Positions 17,451 through 27,130 of a stretch of DNA of 64,000 bases are shown one piece after another. Position 1 is the first letter of the stretch; each line of letters starts with the position of its first letter. Both the position numbers and the translations under genes were made by a program. The notes beneath the pieces were generated by a model that did not search any database, was not told the origin of the DNA, and worked only from the letters and a program-made list of their open reading frames with translations. Source of the DNA: Neisseria cinerea (lineage in GTDB: Bacteria; Pseudomonadota; Gammaproteobacteria; Burkholderiales; Neisseriaceae); contig NZ_LS483369.1 in NCBI RefSeq assembly GCF_900475315.1, positions 1,736,001-1,800,000 on the forward strand, given 5' to 3'.

Positions 17451-18605
17451 ATGGTTGATAAAAAAAGCCCTTTGATTGCCGTCAGTGTCGGCGAAGCGTC
17501 GGGCGACCTGTTGGGGGCGCACCTGATACGCGCCATCCGAAAGCGTTGCCCGCAGGCGCGGTTTACCGGCATCGGCGGGGAACTGATGAAGGCGGAAGGT
17601 TTCGAGAGCCTTTATGATCAGGAGCGGCTGGCGGTGCGCGGTTTTGCCGAGGTGGTAAAACGCCTGCCGGAAATTTTACGGATACGCAGGGGGCTGGTAC
17701 GGGATTTGCTGGCTTTGCAGCCCGATGTGTTTGTCGGCATCGATGCGCCCGATTTCAATCTGGGTGTGGCGGAAAAACTGAAACGGGCGGGCATTCCGAC
17801 CGTGCATTATGTCAGTCCGTCGGTTTGGGCGTGGCGGCGGGAACGCGTGGGCAAAATCGTGTATCAGGTCAACCGCGTGCTGTGCCTGTTCCCGATGGAG
17901 CCGCAGCTTTATCTTGATGCGGGCGGACGTGCGGAGTTTGTCGGTCATCCGATGGCGCAGCTTATGCCCTTGGAAGACGACCGTGAAACGGCGCGGCAAA
18001 CTTTGGGCGTGGATGCCGGCATCCCCGTATTCGCCCTGCTGCCCGGCAGCCGCGTCAGCGAAATCGATTATATGGCGCCGGTGTTTTTTCAGACGGCATT
18101 ATTGTTGTTGGAACGCTATCCCGCCGCACGCTTCCTGCTGCCTGCCGCAACGGAGGCGACAAAGCGGCGTTTGGCGGAAGTTTTGCAGCGGCCGGAGTTT
18201 GCCGGATTACCGTTGACGGTAACCGACAGACAGTCTGAAACGGTGTGCAGGGCGGCGGATGCGGTGCTGGTAACGAGCGGTACGGCAACTTTGGAGGTGG
18301 CGCTGTGCAAGCGTCCGATGGTCATCAGCTACAAGATTTCGCCGTTGACCTATGCTTATGTGAAACGCAAAATCAAAGTGTCGCATGTCGGCCTGCCGAA
18401 TATCCTGTTGGGTAAGGAGGTCGTGCCGGAGCTGCTTCAACATGATGCCGTACCGGAAAAACTGGCGGCGGCGTTGGCGGACTGGTACGAACACCCCGAT
18501 AAGGTTGCCGCGCTGCAACGGGATTTCAGGGTGTTGCACCTGCTGTTGAAAAAAGATACGGCGGATTTGGCCGCGCGTGCGGTTTTGGAAGAGGCGGGAT
18601 GTTGA
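17451..18605 (+). CDS. lpxB: Lipid-A-disaccharide synthase
   Basis: Condenses UDP-2,3-diacylglucosamine with lipid X (GT19 family), forming the lipid A disaccharide at the inner membrane. 384 residues from MVDKKSPLIAVSVGEASGD; an ATG 18 nt upstream would add MWGQTN and cannot be excluded. Family motifs are present: VSVGEASGDLLGAHLIRAI at the N-terminus, GIGGELMKAEG, YVSPSVWAWRRERVGKI near 115, and FVGHPMAQ. FFQTAL near 208 is encoded by a DUS. The gene stands apart from other lpx genes, behind a terminator. Confidence 0.96.
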   Translation: MVDKKSPLIAVSVGEASGDLLGAHLIRAIRKRCPQARFTGIGGELMKAEGFESLYDQERLAVRGFAEVVKRLPEILRIRRGLVRDLLALQPDVFVGIDAPDFNLGVAEKLKRAGIPTVHYVSPSVWAWRRERVGKIVYQVNRVLCLFPMEPQLYLDAGGRAEFVGHPMAQLMPLEDDRETARQTLGVDAGIPVFALLPGSRVSEIDYMAPVFFQTALLLLERYPAARFLLPAATEATKRRLAEVLQRPEFAGLPLTVTDRQSETVCRAADAVLVTSGTATLEVALCKRPMVISYKISPLTYAYVKRKIKVSHVGLPNILLGKEVVPELLQHDAVPEKLAAALADWYEHPDKVAALQRDFRVLHLLLKKDTADLAARAVLEEAGC

Positions 18606-18639
18606 GCGGTTAATGATATGCCGATACGGAGCCTGTCAG

Positions 18640-18680
18640 CAAAATGCCGTCTGAACAATATCTTTTCAGACGGCATTTTG
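18640..18680. terminator. Bidirectional DUS terminator, lpxB/dapB
   Basis: CAAAATGCCGTCTGAA and TTCAGACGGCATTTTG form a 16-bp stem between convergent genes. Confidence 0.75.
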
Positions 18681-18688
18681 TATGGGGG

Positions 18689-19507
<819 letters not shown>

Positions 19508-19885
19508 TTATTGTTTGTCTGCGTTTTGTTTCGCGCGGAGGGCTTCGGCGGCATTTTGGAGGGCGTCGCCTTCGGCGCGGACGAGCACGCCGTTTTCAAA
19601 ATAGACGGTCAGATTGCTGCGTTCTTTGATGATGCCGTTGCGGGAGGTGTTGAAGGTATAGTCCCAGCGGTCGGTATGGAATGCGTTGTGCAACATGGGG
19701 CTGCCGAGCAGTAGCAGGACTTGGTCTTTGGTCATGCCGGCGCGGAGGGAGGCGACGGCGCGGGGTTCGAGTTCGTTGCCCTGTATGATTTTGAGTTTGT
19801 ACGAGGGGAACAGTGAAACGCGTTCGACGCTGCACGCGGTCAGGCTGAACAGGGCGGAAAGGACGAGTATAAGGGTTTTGTTCAC
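19508..19885 (-). CDS. bamE: Outer-membrane assembly lipoprotein BamE (SmpA)
   Basis: Accessory lipoprotein of the BAM beta-barrel assembly machine. 125 residues with a type II signal peptide and lipobox SLTAC (Cys about residue 18). The SmpA/OmlA domain is clear: a QGNELEP segment, LRAGMTKDQVLLLLGSPML, then WDYTFNTSRNG and a beta strand LTVYFENGVLVR. The C-terminus is a charged helix. It is divergent from fur, a common pairing in beta- and gammaproteobacteria, and is followed by dapB. Confidence 0.94.
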   Translation of the reverse strand: MNKTLILVLSALFSLTACSVERVSLFPSYKLKIIQGNELEPRAVASLRAGMTKDQVLLLLGSPMLHNAFHTDRWDYTFNTSRNGIIKERSNLTVYFENGVLVRAEGDALQNAAEALRAKQNADKQ

Positions 19886-19947
19886 GGGAGAACCTTTCTG
19901 TGCAAATCAGGATGTCTAGTGTAGCACTGCTTGAATATTTTATAAAA

Positions 19948-19966
19948 GCGAACGATAATCATACGC
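19948..19966. promoter_or_regulatory. Fur-box-like site between bamE and fur
   Basis: The 19-mer centred on GATAATCAT matches 13 of 19 positions of the Fur consensus GATAATGATAATCATTATC by eye. Its position suits iron-dependent control of bamE or fur. Binding is untested. Confidence 0.45.
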
Positions 19967-20111
19967 TTAAGCGGTATTTCACCCTGTCTGTGTCCGACTG
20001 CCCGTCCGCCGTTGCGGTTTTGCTATTGCAAACTGCTATGGTGTGATAGTGGGCAAGCAGGCTGAAATTGCGTATTATAGCGTCTATTATTTTACAGGGA
20101 TATTGAATATT

Positions 20112-20546
20112 ATGGAAAAATTCAGCAACATTGCGCAACTGAAAGACAGTGGACTGAAAGTTACCGGCCCGCGTTTGAAGATTTTGGATTTGTTCGAGAC
20201 TCATGCGGAAGAGCATTTGAGTGCCGAGGATGTGTACCGTATTTTGTTGGAAGAGGGTGTGGAAATCGGTGTGGCAACGATTTACCGTGTGCTGACCCAG
20301 TTTGAGCAGGCGGGTATTCTGCAACGCCATCATTTTGAAACGGGCAAGGCGGTTTATGAGTTGGACAAGGGCGACCACCATGACCATATCGTCTGTGTGA
20401 AATGTGGCGAGGTAACGGAATTCCATAATCCCGAAATCGAAGCCCTGCAAGACAAAATCGCGGAAGAAAACGGCTACCGCATTGTCGATCACGCGCTGTA
20501 TATGTACGGTGTGTGCAGCGGTTGCCAGACTAAGGGCAAACGTTAA
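20112..20546 (+). CDS. fur: Ferric uptake regulator
   Basis: Fe2+-dependent repressor of iron-uptake genes. 144 residues from the ATG at 20112 ([14 protein letters not shown]); upstream in-frame codons lie in the promoter. The N-terminal winged helix (residues 1-83) ends with [17 protein letters not shown]. The metal sites are visible in [23 protein letters not shown] and CSGCQTK, i.e. two CxxC pairs and the His cluster. It is divergent from bamE. It probably controls hpuAB in this window, since hpuAB is a known Fur target in pathogenic Neisseria. Confidence 0.97.
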   Translation: MEKFSNIAQLKDSGLKVTGPRLKILDLFETHAEEHLSAEDVYRILLEEGVEIGVATIYRVLTQFEQAGILQRHHFETGKAVYELDKGDHHDHIVCVKCGEVTEFHNPEIEALQDKIAEENGYRIVDHALYMYGVCSGCQTKGKR

Positions 20547-20566
20547 ATCCGGACGGTTTGTTTTTT

Positions 20567-20598
20567 CAGACGGCATTCGTCATTTCGAATGCCGTCTG
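20567..20598 (+). terminator. DUS hairpin after fur
   Basis: CAGACGGCATTCG and CGAATGCCGTCTG form a 13-bp stem with a 6-nt loop, between fur and aat. Confidence 0.65.
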
Positions 20599-20617
20599 TG
20601 TTTTATGGAGGACTGAT

Positions 20618-21346
20618 ATGGGTATTCCGTTGCTTGCGCCCGGAGATTATGCGTTCCCCGATCCTGCCCGTGCATTGTCGGAGTACGAAGGGCTGGTCGG
20701 TGTGAGCAGGGATTTGGATGCGGGGAGGCTGCTTGAGGCGTATCGGCATGGCGTGTTTCCGTGGTTTTCCCGGGATGGGTGGTTTTTTTGGTATGCGGTC
20801 GGGCCCCGTGCGGTGGTGTTTCCCGACAGGCTGCATATTCCGCGTTCGCTGGCGAAAACGCTGCGCAACAGGGCATATAGGGTGACGGCAAACGGCTGTT
20901 TTGAACGCGTTGTGGCGCAGTGTGCGGACATGGTGAGGCCCGGGCAGGACGGCACTTGGATTGCGCCTGAGTTTCAGACGGCATACCTTCAGCTGCATGA
21001 AATGGGATACGCGCATTCGTTTGAGTGCCATTATCCCGATGAAAACGGTAAAACGAGGTTGGCGGGCGGGTTTTACGGCGTTCAGATCGGTAGGGTGTTT
21101 TATGGCGAATCGATGTTCGCATTACAACCGGATGCGTCAAAAATCGCGTTTGCCTGCGCCGTGCCGTTTCTCGCGTCTTTGGGTGTGGAACTGATAGACT
21201 GCCAGCAGGACACGGAACATATGCGCCGTTTCGGATCGGAATTGCTGCCGTTTGCGGATTTTGCCGCCCGGCTCCGAAGCCTGAATGCCGTACCTTTGAA
21301 AGAGGCGGTAGGCTGCTGCGAAGTGGCGTGCAACAGGTTGGGATAG
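20618..21346 (+). CDS. aat: Leucyl/phenylalanyl-tRNA-protein transferase
   Basis: Adds Leu or Phe to N-terminal Arg/Lys of proteins, marking them for ClpAP via ClpS (N-degron pathway). 242 residues from the ATG at 20618 with GGAGGA upstream. Conserved segments: [14 protein letters not shown] near residue 38, [41 protein letters not shown] and [19 protein letters not shown]. The FQTAY portion is coded by an in-frame DUS. It lies downstream of fur but is separated by a terminator. Confidence 0.95.
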   Translation: MGIPLLAPGDYAFPDPARALSEYEGLVGVSRDLDAGRLLEAYRHGVFPWFSRDGWFFWYAVGPRAVVFPDRLHIPRSLAKTLRNRAYRVTANGCFERVVAQCADMVRPGQDGTWIAPEFQTAYLQLHEMGYAHSFECHYPDENGKTRLAGGFYGVQIGRVFYGESMFALQPDASKIAFACAVPFLASLGVELIDCQQDTEHMRRFGSELLPFADFAARLRSLNAVPLKEAVGCCEVACNRLG

Positions 21347-21359
21347 CGGTTCTTGTGTG

Positions 21360-21406
21360 AAAATGCCGTCTGAAACTTGAAAACATCAGGTTTCAGACGG
21401 CATTTT
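21360..21406. terminator. Bidirectional DUS terminator, aat/gapA
   Basis: AAAATGCCGTCTGAAAC and GTTTCAGACGGCATTTT form a 17-bp stem. Confidence 0.75.
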
Positions 21407-21416
21407 GTTTGACGGG

Positions 21417-22448
21417 TTATTTGAGCGGGCGTACTTCCAAACCGAACATACGGCGTGCAGTGTTCAGCATTTGACAGCTGAATCCCCATTCGTTGTCATA
21501 CCATGCGAAGACTTTAACCATGTTGCCGTCGACGACTTTGGTCAGCGTTGAGTCGAAGTGGCTGGCTTCGGTGGTGTGGTTGAAGTCCATGGAAACAAGC
21601 GGCAGGGTGTTGTAGCCCAAAACACCTTTGAGCTCGCCTTCTTCGGAGGCGGCTTTCAGCAGTGCGTTGATTTCTTCGGCTGTCGTGTCGCGTTCGGCCT
21701 GGAAGCTTAAATCGACCAGGGAAACGTTGACGGTCGGTACGCGGATGGCAAGCCCGTCGAGTTTGCCTTTCAATTCGGGCAGTACCAGTCCGACGGCTTT
21801 TGCCGCGCCGGTTTTGGTCGGAATCATGTTCTCTATGCCGCTGCGTGCCCGGCGGAGGTCTTTGTGGCGTACGTCGGTTACGGTCTGGTCGTTGGTCAGG
21901 GCATGGATGGTCGTCATCGCGCCTTTGACGATGCCGACGCTTGCGCTCAATACTTTGGCGACGGGGGCGAGGCAGTTGGTGGTGCAGGAGGCGTTGGAAA
22001 CGACGGTCATGTCGTCGGTCAGGACGCCGTCGTTTACGCCGTAAACGACGGTCGCATCGATATCATCGCCGCCCGGTGCGGAAATGAGGACTTTTTTCGC
22101 GCCGCTTTCCAGATGTATTTTGGCTTTTTCTTTGCTGGTAAACGCGCCGGTACATTCCATGACCAAATCTACGCCGAGTTCTTTCCACGGCAGTTCGGCG
22201 GGATTTCGGGTGGAGAAGTAGGGAATTTTGTCGCCGTTGATGATGAGGTGGCTGCCGTCATGGGATACGTCGGCGTCAAAGCGGCCGTGCACGGTGTCGA
22301 ATTTGGTGAGGTGGGCGTTGGTTTCAAGGCTGCCGCTGGCGTTGACGGCGACGATTTGGAGCTGGTCTTGGATTTTATAGTCGTAGATGGCGCGCAAAAC
22401 CTGGCGGCCGATGCGTCCGTAGCCGTTGATGGCGACTTTGATGCCCAT
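21417..22448 (-). CDS. gapA: Glyceraldehyde-3-phosphate dehydrogenase
   Basis: NAD-dependent glycolytic/gluconeogenic enzyme. 343 residues. NAD-binding [13 protein letters not shown] at residues 8-20; the catalytic Cys is in [16 protein letters not shown]; the His is in the HALTNDQ segment; the C-terminal [13 protein letters not shown] is canonical. The locus corresponds by context to meningococcal gapA-1, which has been described as surface-exposed and involved in adhesion. No secretion signal is visible, so such exposure would be moonlighting. Confidence 0.96.
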   Translation of the reverse strand: MGIKVAINGYGRIGRQVLRAIYDYKIQDQLQIVAVNASGSLETNAHLTKFDTVHGRFDADVSHDGSHLIINGDKIPYFSTRNPAELPWKELGVDLVMECTGAFTSKEKAKIHLESGAKKVLISAPGGDDIDATVVYGVNDGVLTDDMTVVSNASCTTNCLAPVAKVLSASVGIVKGAMTTIHALTNDQTVTDVRHKDLRRARSGIENMIPTKTGAAKAVGLVLPELKGKLDGLAIRVPTVNVSLVDLSFQAERDTTAEEINALLKAASEEGELKGVLGYNTLPLVSMDFNHTTEASHFDSTLTKVVDGNMVKVFAWYDNEWGFSCQMLNTARRMFGLEVRPLK

Positions 22449-22603
22449 AGTATTGTCCTTTTGTGGGGTTGTGGTGAATTTTGGGGCAAATTATAGCAAA
22501 TTCGTAGTAGTGTGTAATTAATATTTTATTGAAAACGGGTTGTGCCGCCGTAAGGACGGGAAGGTGCGGGCGGTACGGATGCAGGGAGGCAAAGGTTAAC
22601 GAA

Positions 22604-22632
22604 ATGCCGTCTGAAATGAGTTCGGACGGCAT
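22604..22632 (-). terminator. DUS-like terminator of the RnfB-like gene
   Basis: ATGCCGTCTGAA pairs with TTCGGACGGCAT across 5 nt, 10 nt past the stop codon. Confidence 0.55.
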
Positions 22633-22641
22633 GGAGGGGTA

Positions 22642-23481
22642 TTATGGCGCGGTGTTTTGTGCGGCTTCCTGTTTGGCTTTGTATTGTTTGAGGTATTCCA
22701 GTGCGGCCGCTTTTTCGTTGTCGCTGCCGTATTTCATATCGCGTTGCGCCCGGCGCAGTTCTGCACGTTCGCGTGCTTCGGCAATTTGTTTGGCCTGATA
22801 GTCTTTCCGGTTGTCGGCGGCAACGAGCCGGTCTTGCTGGTTTTGTGCCTTTGCCATGGCTTTGGCGATGAGGTCGGCAGGGTTAAATGCTGTTTTTCCC
22901 GGTGTGTCGGGGGTTTGCCGGCGGGTGTTGCGGACGGCTGCTTCCCGTTCGGCAAGCATGGCTTTGCGTTCGGCTGTTTCCTGCCGTTTGCGTTCGTTAT
23001 GCCTGAGATAACGCGTGCGGGCGTGTTCGGCAGCGGCAAAACGGCTGTCTGTGGACAGGCTGAAACGGCGTGCGCGCGGCAGGAAAGTATCGGAAACGGG
23101 CTGCATGTGGATGCAGTCGACGGGGCAGGGGGCGATGCAGAGTCCGCAGCCGGTACATTCGTCGGCGATGACGGTGTGCATGAATTTGCTCGCACCCATG
23201 ATGGCATCGGTAGGGCAGGCGCGGATGCAGGCAGTGCAGCCGATACAGGCGGATTCGTCTATCCATGCCAGTGCTTTGGGCTGTTTTTTTGACGGTTCGG
23301 CAACAGGTTTGCCGAGCAGGGCGGAAATGTCCCGAATGACGGCTTCTCCGCCCGGGGCGCAGAGGTTGTGCGCTTCGCCTTGCAGTATGGCTACGGCATA
23401 GGGCAGGCAGCCTTCATAGCCGCATTCTCGGCATTGAGTTTGGGGAAGGAGGCGGTCGATGTCGTCGGCTGTGGTGGTCAT
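22642..23481 (-). CDS. RnfB/RsxB-like iron-sulfur electron-transfer protein
   Basis: 279 residues from the ATG with complement 23479-23481; no strong ribosome binding site is seen. Residues 12-60 carry the RnfB-type cluster motif [14 protein letters not shown]. They are followed by two ferredoxin 4Fe-4S motifs, [16 protein letters not shown] and [16 protein letters not shown] (about residues 78-125). The C-terminal 130 residues are a charged helical tail (Ala/Glu/Arg/Lys rich). It lacks the N-terminal membrane anchor of RnfB, and no rnfACDGE genes are adjacent. It may be a soluble electron donor instead of a true Rnf subunit. Confidence 0.85.
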   Translation of the reverse strand: MTTTADDIDRLLPQTQCRECGYEGCLPYAVAILQGEAHNLCAPGGEAVIRDISALLGKPVAEPSKKQPKALAWIDESACIGCTACIRACPTDAIMGASKFMHTVIADECTGCGLCIAPCPVDCIHMQPVSDTFLPRARRFSLSTDSRFAAAEHARTRYLRHNERKRQETAERKAMLAEREAAVRNTRRQTPDTPGKTAFNPADLIAKAMAKAQNQQDRLVAADNRKDYQAKQIAEARERAELRRAQRDMKYGSDNEKAAALEYLKQYKAKQEAAQNTAP

Positions 23482-23627
23482 GGTGTTAAATTGCGGAATC
23501 GGAAGGGGATATTTTAGCAGAATTGTGTGCCGCAACTGTTTCGGATGATATGCGGTGTTTTGTTATAATGGGGCGGCGTGTGCTGTTTCAGACGGCATTT
23601 TGTCTGTTTTTCCTGTTCGGACGGTCT

Positions 23628-25610
23628 ATGAACGAATTTTCGCTTGCTCCTATTGTGATTGTTTTGCTGGTGTCGGTTATTGCGGTGGTTTTGTGCCGCA
23701 AGTTTAACATCCCTTCTATGTTGGGCTACCTGCTCGTGGGTTTTTTGGCGGGTCCGGGTATGTTCAGCCTGATTCCGAAAAGTCATGCGACGGATTATTT
23801 GGGTGAGATCGGAATTGTGTTCTTGATGTTCAGTATAGGCTTGGAGTTTTCGCTGCCCAAGCTGAGGGCAATGAGGCGGCTGGTGTTCGGGCTGGGCGGT
23901 TTGCAGGTCGGTATTACGATGCTGTCGGTGATAGGCATCCTTATGCTGACGGGTGTGCCGTTCAATTGGGCATTCGCCGTGTCGGGTGCGTTAGCGATGT
24001 CGTCTACGGCGATTGTGAGCCGGATTTTGTCGGAAAAGACGGAATTGGGGCAGACGCACGGCCAGATGGTAATGGGCGTGTTGTTGATGCAGGATATTGC
24101 AGTTGTTCCGCTGATGATTCTGATTCCTGCGTTGTCGGGGAATGGCGGGGAAGGCAGCCTGTGGGCGGCACTAGGCCTTGCCGGATTGAAAATGCTGATT
24201 ACGCTGGGCGTATTATTCGTCGTCGGCAGCAAAGTCATGTCGCGCTGGTTCAGGTTAGTTGCCAAACGCAAGTCGTCTGAACTATTTATGATAAATGTCC
24301 TGCTGGTAACCTTGGGTGTGGCTTATCTGACTGAGCTGGAAGGTTTGTCTATGGCGTTGGGCGCATTCGTTGCCGGCATGCTGCTTTCGGAAACGGAATA
24401 CCGTTTCCAGGTGGAGGACGACATCCGTCCGTTCCGTGACATCTTGCTCGGTTTCTTCTTTATTACGGTTGGTATGAAGCTGGATGTGCAGGCCTTGATC
24501 GGCGGCTGGCAGCAGGTATTGATGCTGTTGGCCATTTTGCTGATTTTGAAGGCGTTGGTTGTATTTGCCATTGCATTCAAAATGAGGCATTCGGTTGCCG
24601 ATAGTTTGAAAACCGCCCTGTACTTGGCACAGGGGGGTGAGTTTGGCTTTGTTATGCTGGCAATATCCAGCCAAATCAATATGGTTTCCCTTGAGTTGGA
24701 GCAGGCGGCGACGGCAGCGGTGCTACTGTCTATGATTATCGCCCCTTTTGTGTTGGGCAGCAGCGATGCGCTGGTAGGGCGTTTGGCCAAGTCAAGCTGG
24801 GATATGAAGTCGCTTGACTTGCACAGTATGTTGGTGGAAACCATGAGCAAGTCAGACCATGTGTTGGTTATCGGTTTTGGCAGGGGCGGGCAGACGGTCG
24901 GACGCGTGCTTGCCCAAGAGGGTATCCCGTATTTCGCACTTGATTTGGATATTGCGCGTGTACAAGTCGCGAGAAGTGCCGGCGAGCCGGTATCGTTTGG
25001 TGATGCGAAACGCCGGGAAGTATTGGAAGCCGCTGGTTTGGGGCGGGCAAAAATGGTGGTGGTCACACTGAATAATATGCATGAAACGCAGCATGTCTTG
25101 GACAATGTGTTGTCTATGTATCCCAATATGCCGGTATATGTACGCGCCACAAATGACGACTATGTGAAAACATTTACCGAGATGGGGGTGGAGGAGGCCG
25201 TGTCGGATACCAAAGAAACCAGTTTGGTGTTGGCAAGCTACGCCATGTTGGGGAATGGGGCGTCATATCACCATGTCCATCAAACCATTACCAATATCCG
25301 GCACAGCCGTTATGCCTCATTGGAGGGTTTGTTTGTCGGCAGTGATGATGGGGCTGGATTCTGGGAAAACGGAAAAACGGTTTGCCGCCATGCTTTTTCT
25401 TTGGTGCAAGATGCTTATATCGTCGGGAAAACAGTCGGTGAATTGCCTTTGGAAGCATACGGTATCAAACTGCTGTTTATCCGCCGCCGTACCGCGAGGA
25501 TTGAAAACCCTGAATCTTCTTTTGTGTTGGAAAGCGGCGATATCTTGGTAATTGTAGGTAGGAAGGATGAAATTATTTCTTTTGAAAACTGGAGTTTGCA
25601 GGGAAGTTGA
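23628..25610 (+). CDS. CPA2-family K+/H+ antiporter with TrkA-N domain (KefB/KefC-like)
   Basis: 660 residues from the ATG at 23628. The N-terminal two thirds form about twelve hydrophobic segments of the Na+/H+ exchanger fold, with the conserved GYLLVGFLAGPGM near residue 30 and MSSTAIVSRIL in the transport core. A cytosolic RCK/TrkA-N domain begins around residue 400 with VIGFGRGGQTVGRVLAQEGI and DAKRREVLEAAGL. A TrkA-C-like segment ends the protein. KefB/KefC are glutathione-gated K+ efflux systems; no kefF/kefG ancillary gene is adjacent, so the gating ligand is unknown. Confidence 0.9.
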   Translation: MNEFSLAPIVIVLLVSVIAVVLCRKFNIPSMLGYLLVGFLAGPGMFSLIPKSHATDYLGEIGIVFLMFSIGLEFSLPKLRAMRRLVFGLGGLQVGITMLSVIGILMLTGVPFNWAFAVSGALAMSSTAIVSRILSEKTELGQTHGQMVMGVLLMQDIAVVPLMILIPALSGNGGEGSLWAALGLAGLKMLITLGVLFVVGSKVMSRWFRLVAKRKSSELFMINVLLVTLGVAYLTELEGLSMALGAFVAGMLLSETEYRFQVEDDIRPFRDILLGFFFITVGMKLDVQALIGGWQQVLMLLAILLILKALVVFAIAFKMRHSVADSLKTALYLAQGGEFGFVMLAISSQINMVSLELEQAATAAVLLSMIIAPFVLGSSDALVGRLAKSSWDMKSLDLHSMLVETMSKSDHVLVIGFGRGGQTVGRVLAQEGIPYFALDLDIARVQVARSAGEPVSFGDAKRREVLEAAGLGRAKMVVVTLNNMHETQHVLDNVLSMYPNMPVYVRATNDDYVKTFTEMGVEEAVSDTKETSLVLASYAMLGNGASYHHVHQTITNIRHSRYASLEGLFVGSDDGAGFWENGKTVCRHAFSLVQDAYIVGKTVGELPLEAYGIKLLFIRRRTARIENPESSFVLESGDILVIVGRKDEIISFENWSLQGS

Positions 25611-25630
25611 ATAAAGCGTGGAAATAATGC

Positions 25631-25659
25631 TTGCATGAATTCGGGTTATTTGGTTAAAT
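25631..25659 (+). promoter_or_regulatory. Probable promoter of the tRNA-Val/Asp cluster
   Basis: TTGCAT and TTAAAT are separated by exactly 17 nt, ending about 21 nt before the first tRNA. Confidence 0.55.
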
Positions 25660-25680
25660 AGCGTTTTCCCAGAAAAATTC

Positions 25681-25756
25681 GGGTGATTAGCTCAGTTGGT
25701 AGAGCGTCTGCCTTACAAGCAGAATGTCGGCGGTTCGACTCCGTCATCACCCACCA
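25681..25756 (+). tRNA. tRNA-Val (anticodon TAC), copy 1
   Basis: 76-nt cloverleaf with encoded CCA: acceptor GGGTGAT/ATCACCC, D-arm GCTC..GAGC, anticodon loop CTTACAA, T-arm with GGTTCGACTCC. Identical to copy 2. Confidence 0.97.
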
Positions 25757-25789
25757 AGTTTCCTTTCACTGTTGTTAAACAGTGGATGC

Positions 25790-25866
25790 GCGGTGGTAGC
25801 TCAGTTGGTTAGAGTACCGGCCTGTCACGCCGGGGGTCGCGGGTTCGAGCCCCGTCCGCCGCGCCA
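25790..25866 (+). tRNA. tRNA-Asp (anticodon GTC), copy 1
   Basis: 77-nt cloverleaf with encoded CCA: acceptor GCGGTGG/CCGCCGC, anticodon stem CCGGC/GCCGG around the loop CTGTCAC, T-arm GGTTCGAGCCC. Identical to copy 2. Confidence 0.96.
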
Positions 25867-25910
25867 AATCTTAAAAATACTGTGTTAACTTTACAGTATT
25901 AAACATAATT

Positions 25911-25986
25911 GGGTGATTAGCTCAGTTGGTAGAGCGTCTGCCTTACAAGCAGAATGTCGGCGGTTCGACTCCGTCATCACCCACCA
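25911..25986 (+). tRNA. tRNA-Val (anticodon TAC), copy 2
   Basis: Exact duplicate of the gene 230 bp upstream. Confidence 0.97.
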
Positions 25987-26019
25987 AGTTTCCTTTCATT
26001 GTTGTTAAACAGTGGATGC

Positions 26020-26096
26020 GCGGTGGTAGCTCAGTTGGTTAGAGTACCGGCCTGTCACGCCGGGGGTCGCGGGTTCGAGCCCCGTCCGCCGCGCCA
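26020..26096 (+). tRNA. tRNA-Asp (anticodon GTC), copy 2
   Basis: Exact duplicate of the tRNA-Asp 230 bp upstream; a T-rich hairpin follows. Confidence 0.96.
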
Positions 26097-26102
26097 AATC
26101 TT

Positions 26103-26131
26103 AAAAATACCGACCTTAGGTTGGTATTTTT
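26103..26131 (+). terminator. Terminator of the tRNA cluster
   Basis: AAAAATACCGACC and GGTTGGTATTTTT pair (one G-T wobble) with a 3-nt loop and a T-rich tail. Confidence 0.8.
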
Positions 26132-26178
26132 ATTTGTCTATTGTTTGTTCACTGGAAAGTTATACACAGTAGATTCGG

Positions 26179-26465
26179 TTAAGCACCGCGTTTTGCCATT
26201 ATATTGGCGATAATTTTACAGGCTTGAATGACCGAGATTGTATCTCGGACGGCGTCAACGCCTGAACGGGTGATCTGTTTGTTGATGTATCGTGCTTCCG
26301 ATTACGTGAGTTTTGAGAAGTCATAGCCGAATTGTCCATTTGCCGCCTGTCGCGGGTGAAAGCATTGCGAAATGCCTCCCGATATCTTTCAAGCGGACTG
26401 GAACAACTTTCCACCACCAACCGTGCGGCAAAGACAAAATCATCGCTCCCAAGCTCTCCCGCCAT
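26179..26465 (-). pseudogene. Degenerate coding remnant downstream of the tRNA cluster
   Basis: No intact gene fits here. One frame encodes a protein-like stretch (VESCSSPLERYREAFRNAF) starting at 26465. A different frame encodes FGYDFSKLT, an in-frame TAA, then SEARYINKQITRSGVDAVRD and a natural stop at 26179. That second frame is the same frame as the 68-codon ORF upstream (26440-26646). Together they look like one gene broken by frameshifts and stops. I do not recognise the family. Confidence 0.4.
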
Positions 26466-26646
26466 CCAAATCTATCATTCCGCCGATTTCGAATTGCGCG
26501 GCAAATGCTGCCGAAAAGGCTTCTCCAAGCCGTTCCGACAAAACAGGGGAAATCAGCACGAACAACTTTTCCGCATCCTGCTTTTCCATATCCACCGACT
26601 CCAAACGGTCGGTATCTTTATCGTATAAAACATAAAACGGTATCAT
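26440..26646 (-). CDS. Hypothetical 68-residue protein, possibly a truncated gene
   Basis: Begins MIPFYVLYDKDTDRLESVDM and is mostly charged, with an amphipathic middle (LGEAFSAAFAAQFEIGG). Its ATG overlaps the stop of the upstream 74-codon ORF as ATGA, which suggests translational coupling in a two-gene unit. It ends abruptly at a TGA, and its frame continues in the remnant downstream, so the C-terminus may have been lost. No homologous family is recognised. Confidence 0.45.
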   Translation of the reverse strand: MIPFYVLYDKDTDRLESVDMEKQDAEKLFVLISPVLSERLGEAFSAAFAAQFEIGGMIDLDGGRAWER

Positions 26647-26867
26647 TCCACACCTATAACAAATATGACTTTATCCCTCTGCCGTTGCGGCAACGACAAC
26701 GCATAAGCCTTTAATTTATCCTTGTTTTCCTCACTCAAATAGCGCAAATCCATAGGAACTATATCCGCTTTATCCAAATGTTTTTGTATGGTTTCGCGTT
26801 GTTTACGCCAATTTCGCGGCGTATCCGAAAAATAACGGTTGAACGCTTCAACCCTGTCTTCGGGCAT
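26643..26867 (-). CDS. Hypothetical 74-residue protein, possibly N-terminally truncated
   Basis: Charged, helical: MPEDRVEAFNRYFSDTPRNW at the start and QRQRDKVIFVIGVE at the end. The open frame extends about 10 codons further upstream (ITIRPTSD) without a standard start, so the true N-terminus may be missing or may use another start. It overlaps the following ORF by ATGA. The low GC of this stretch differs from the flanking housekeeping genes. Function unknown. Confidence 0.45.
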   Translation of the reverse strand: MPEDRVEAFNRYFSDTPRNWRKQRETIQKHLDKADIVPMDLRYLSEENKDKLKAYALSLPQRQRDKVIFVIGVE

Positions 26868-27077
26868 ATCGGACGTTGGTCTAATCGTTATCGGGGGTTA
26901 ATTCTACTTTGTTCCGATATATGTGTTTTGATAAGGTGGGAGTAATTATCTCGCTGTATTCGGATATTTTGTGCCGCTGTCGCTCGGTAAACGGTAAGAT
27001 GGGAATGATTGGTTCGTTGCATCGAACAGTCGGTGAATGGTTGGGGTTTTATCGGCGCAGATATGTCGGATGTTTTT
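26868..27077. other. Intergenic stretch without recognisable gene
   Basis: AT-rich sequence between the remnant cluster and the fabF terminator. I see no intact gene, tRNA or named repeat in it. Confidence 0.4.
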
Positions 27078-27113
27078 AAAATGCCGTCTGAAATTGTTCA
27101 GACGGCATTTTTT
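27078..27113 (-). terminator. Inverted DUS terminator of fabF
   Basis: AAAATGCCGTCTGAA and TTCAGACGGCATTTT, 15-bp stem, 4-nt loop, 18 nt past the fabF stop. Confidence 0.75.
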
Positions 27114-27130
27114 ACGGATACTGAGGGAAG

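Larger units (their letters stand above)
25681..26106 (+). repeat. Tandem 230-bp duplication (tRNA-Val + tRNA-Asp)
   Basis: The unit from 25681 recurs at 25911, with a single C/T difference (25769 versus 25999) in the shared 34-nt spacer. Similarity continues for about 16 nt past the second Asp gene, then diverges. Confidence 0.9.

Noticed and set aside
24630-24640. Run of six G in the KefB-like gene as a phase-variation tract
   Set aside because: Too short for slipped-strand switching compared with known neisserial tracts.
25954-26172. 72-codon open frame across the second tRNA pair
   Set aside because: Translated tRNA sequence, no protein features.
26020-26867. tRNA-Asp as attachment site of an integrated element
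   Set aside because: No second copy of the tRNA 3' end and no integrase gene is visible downstream, so site-specific integration is not supported.
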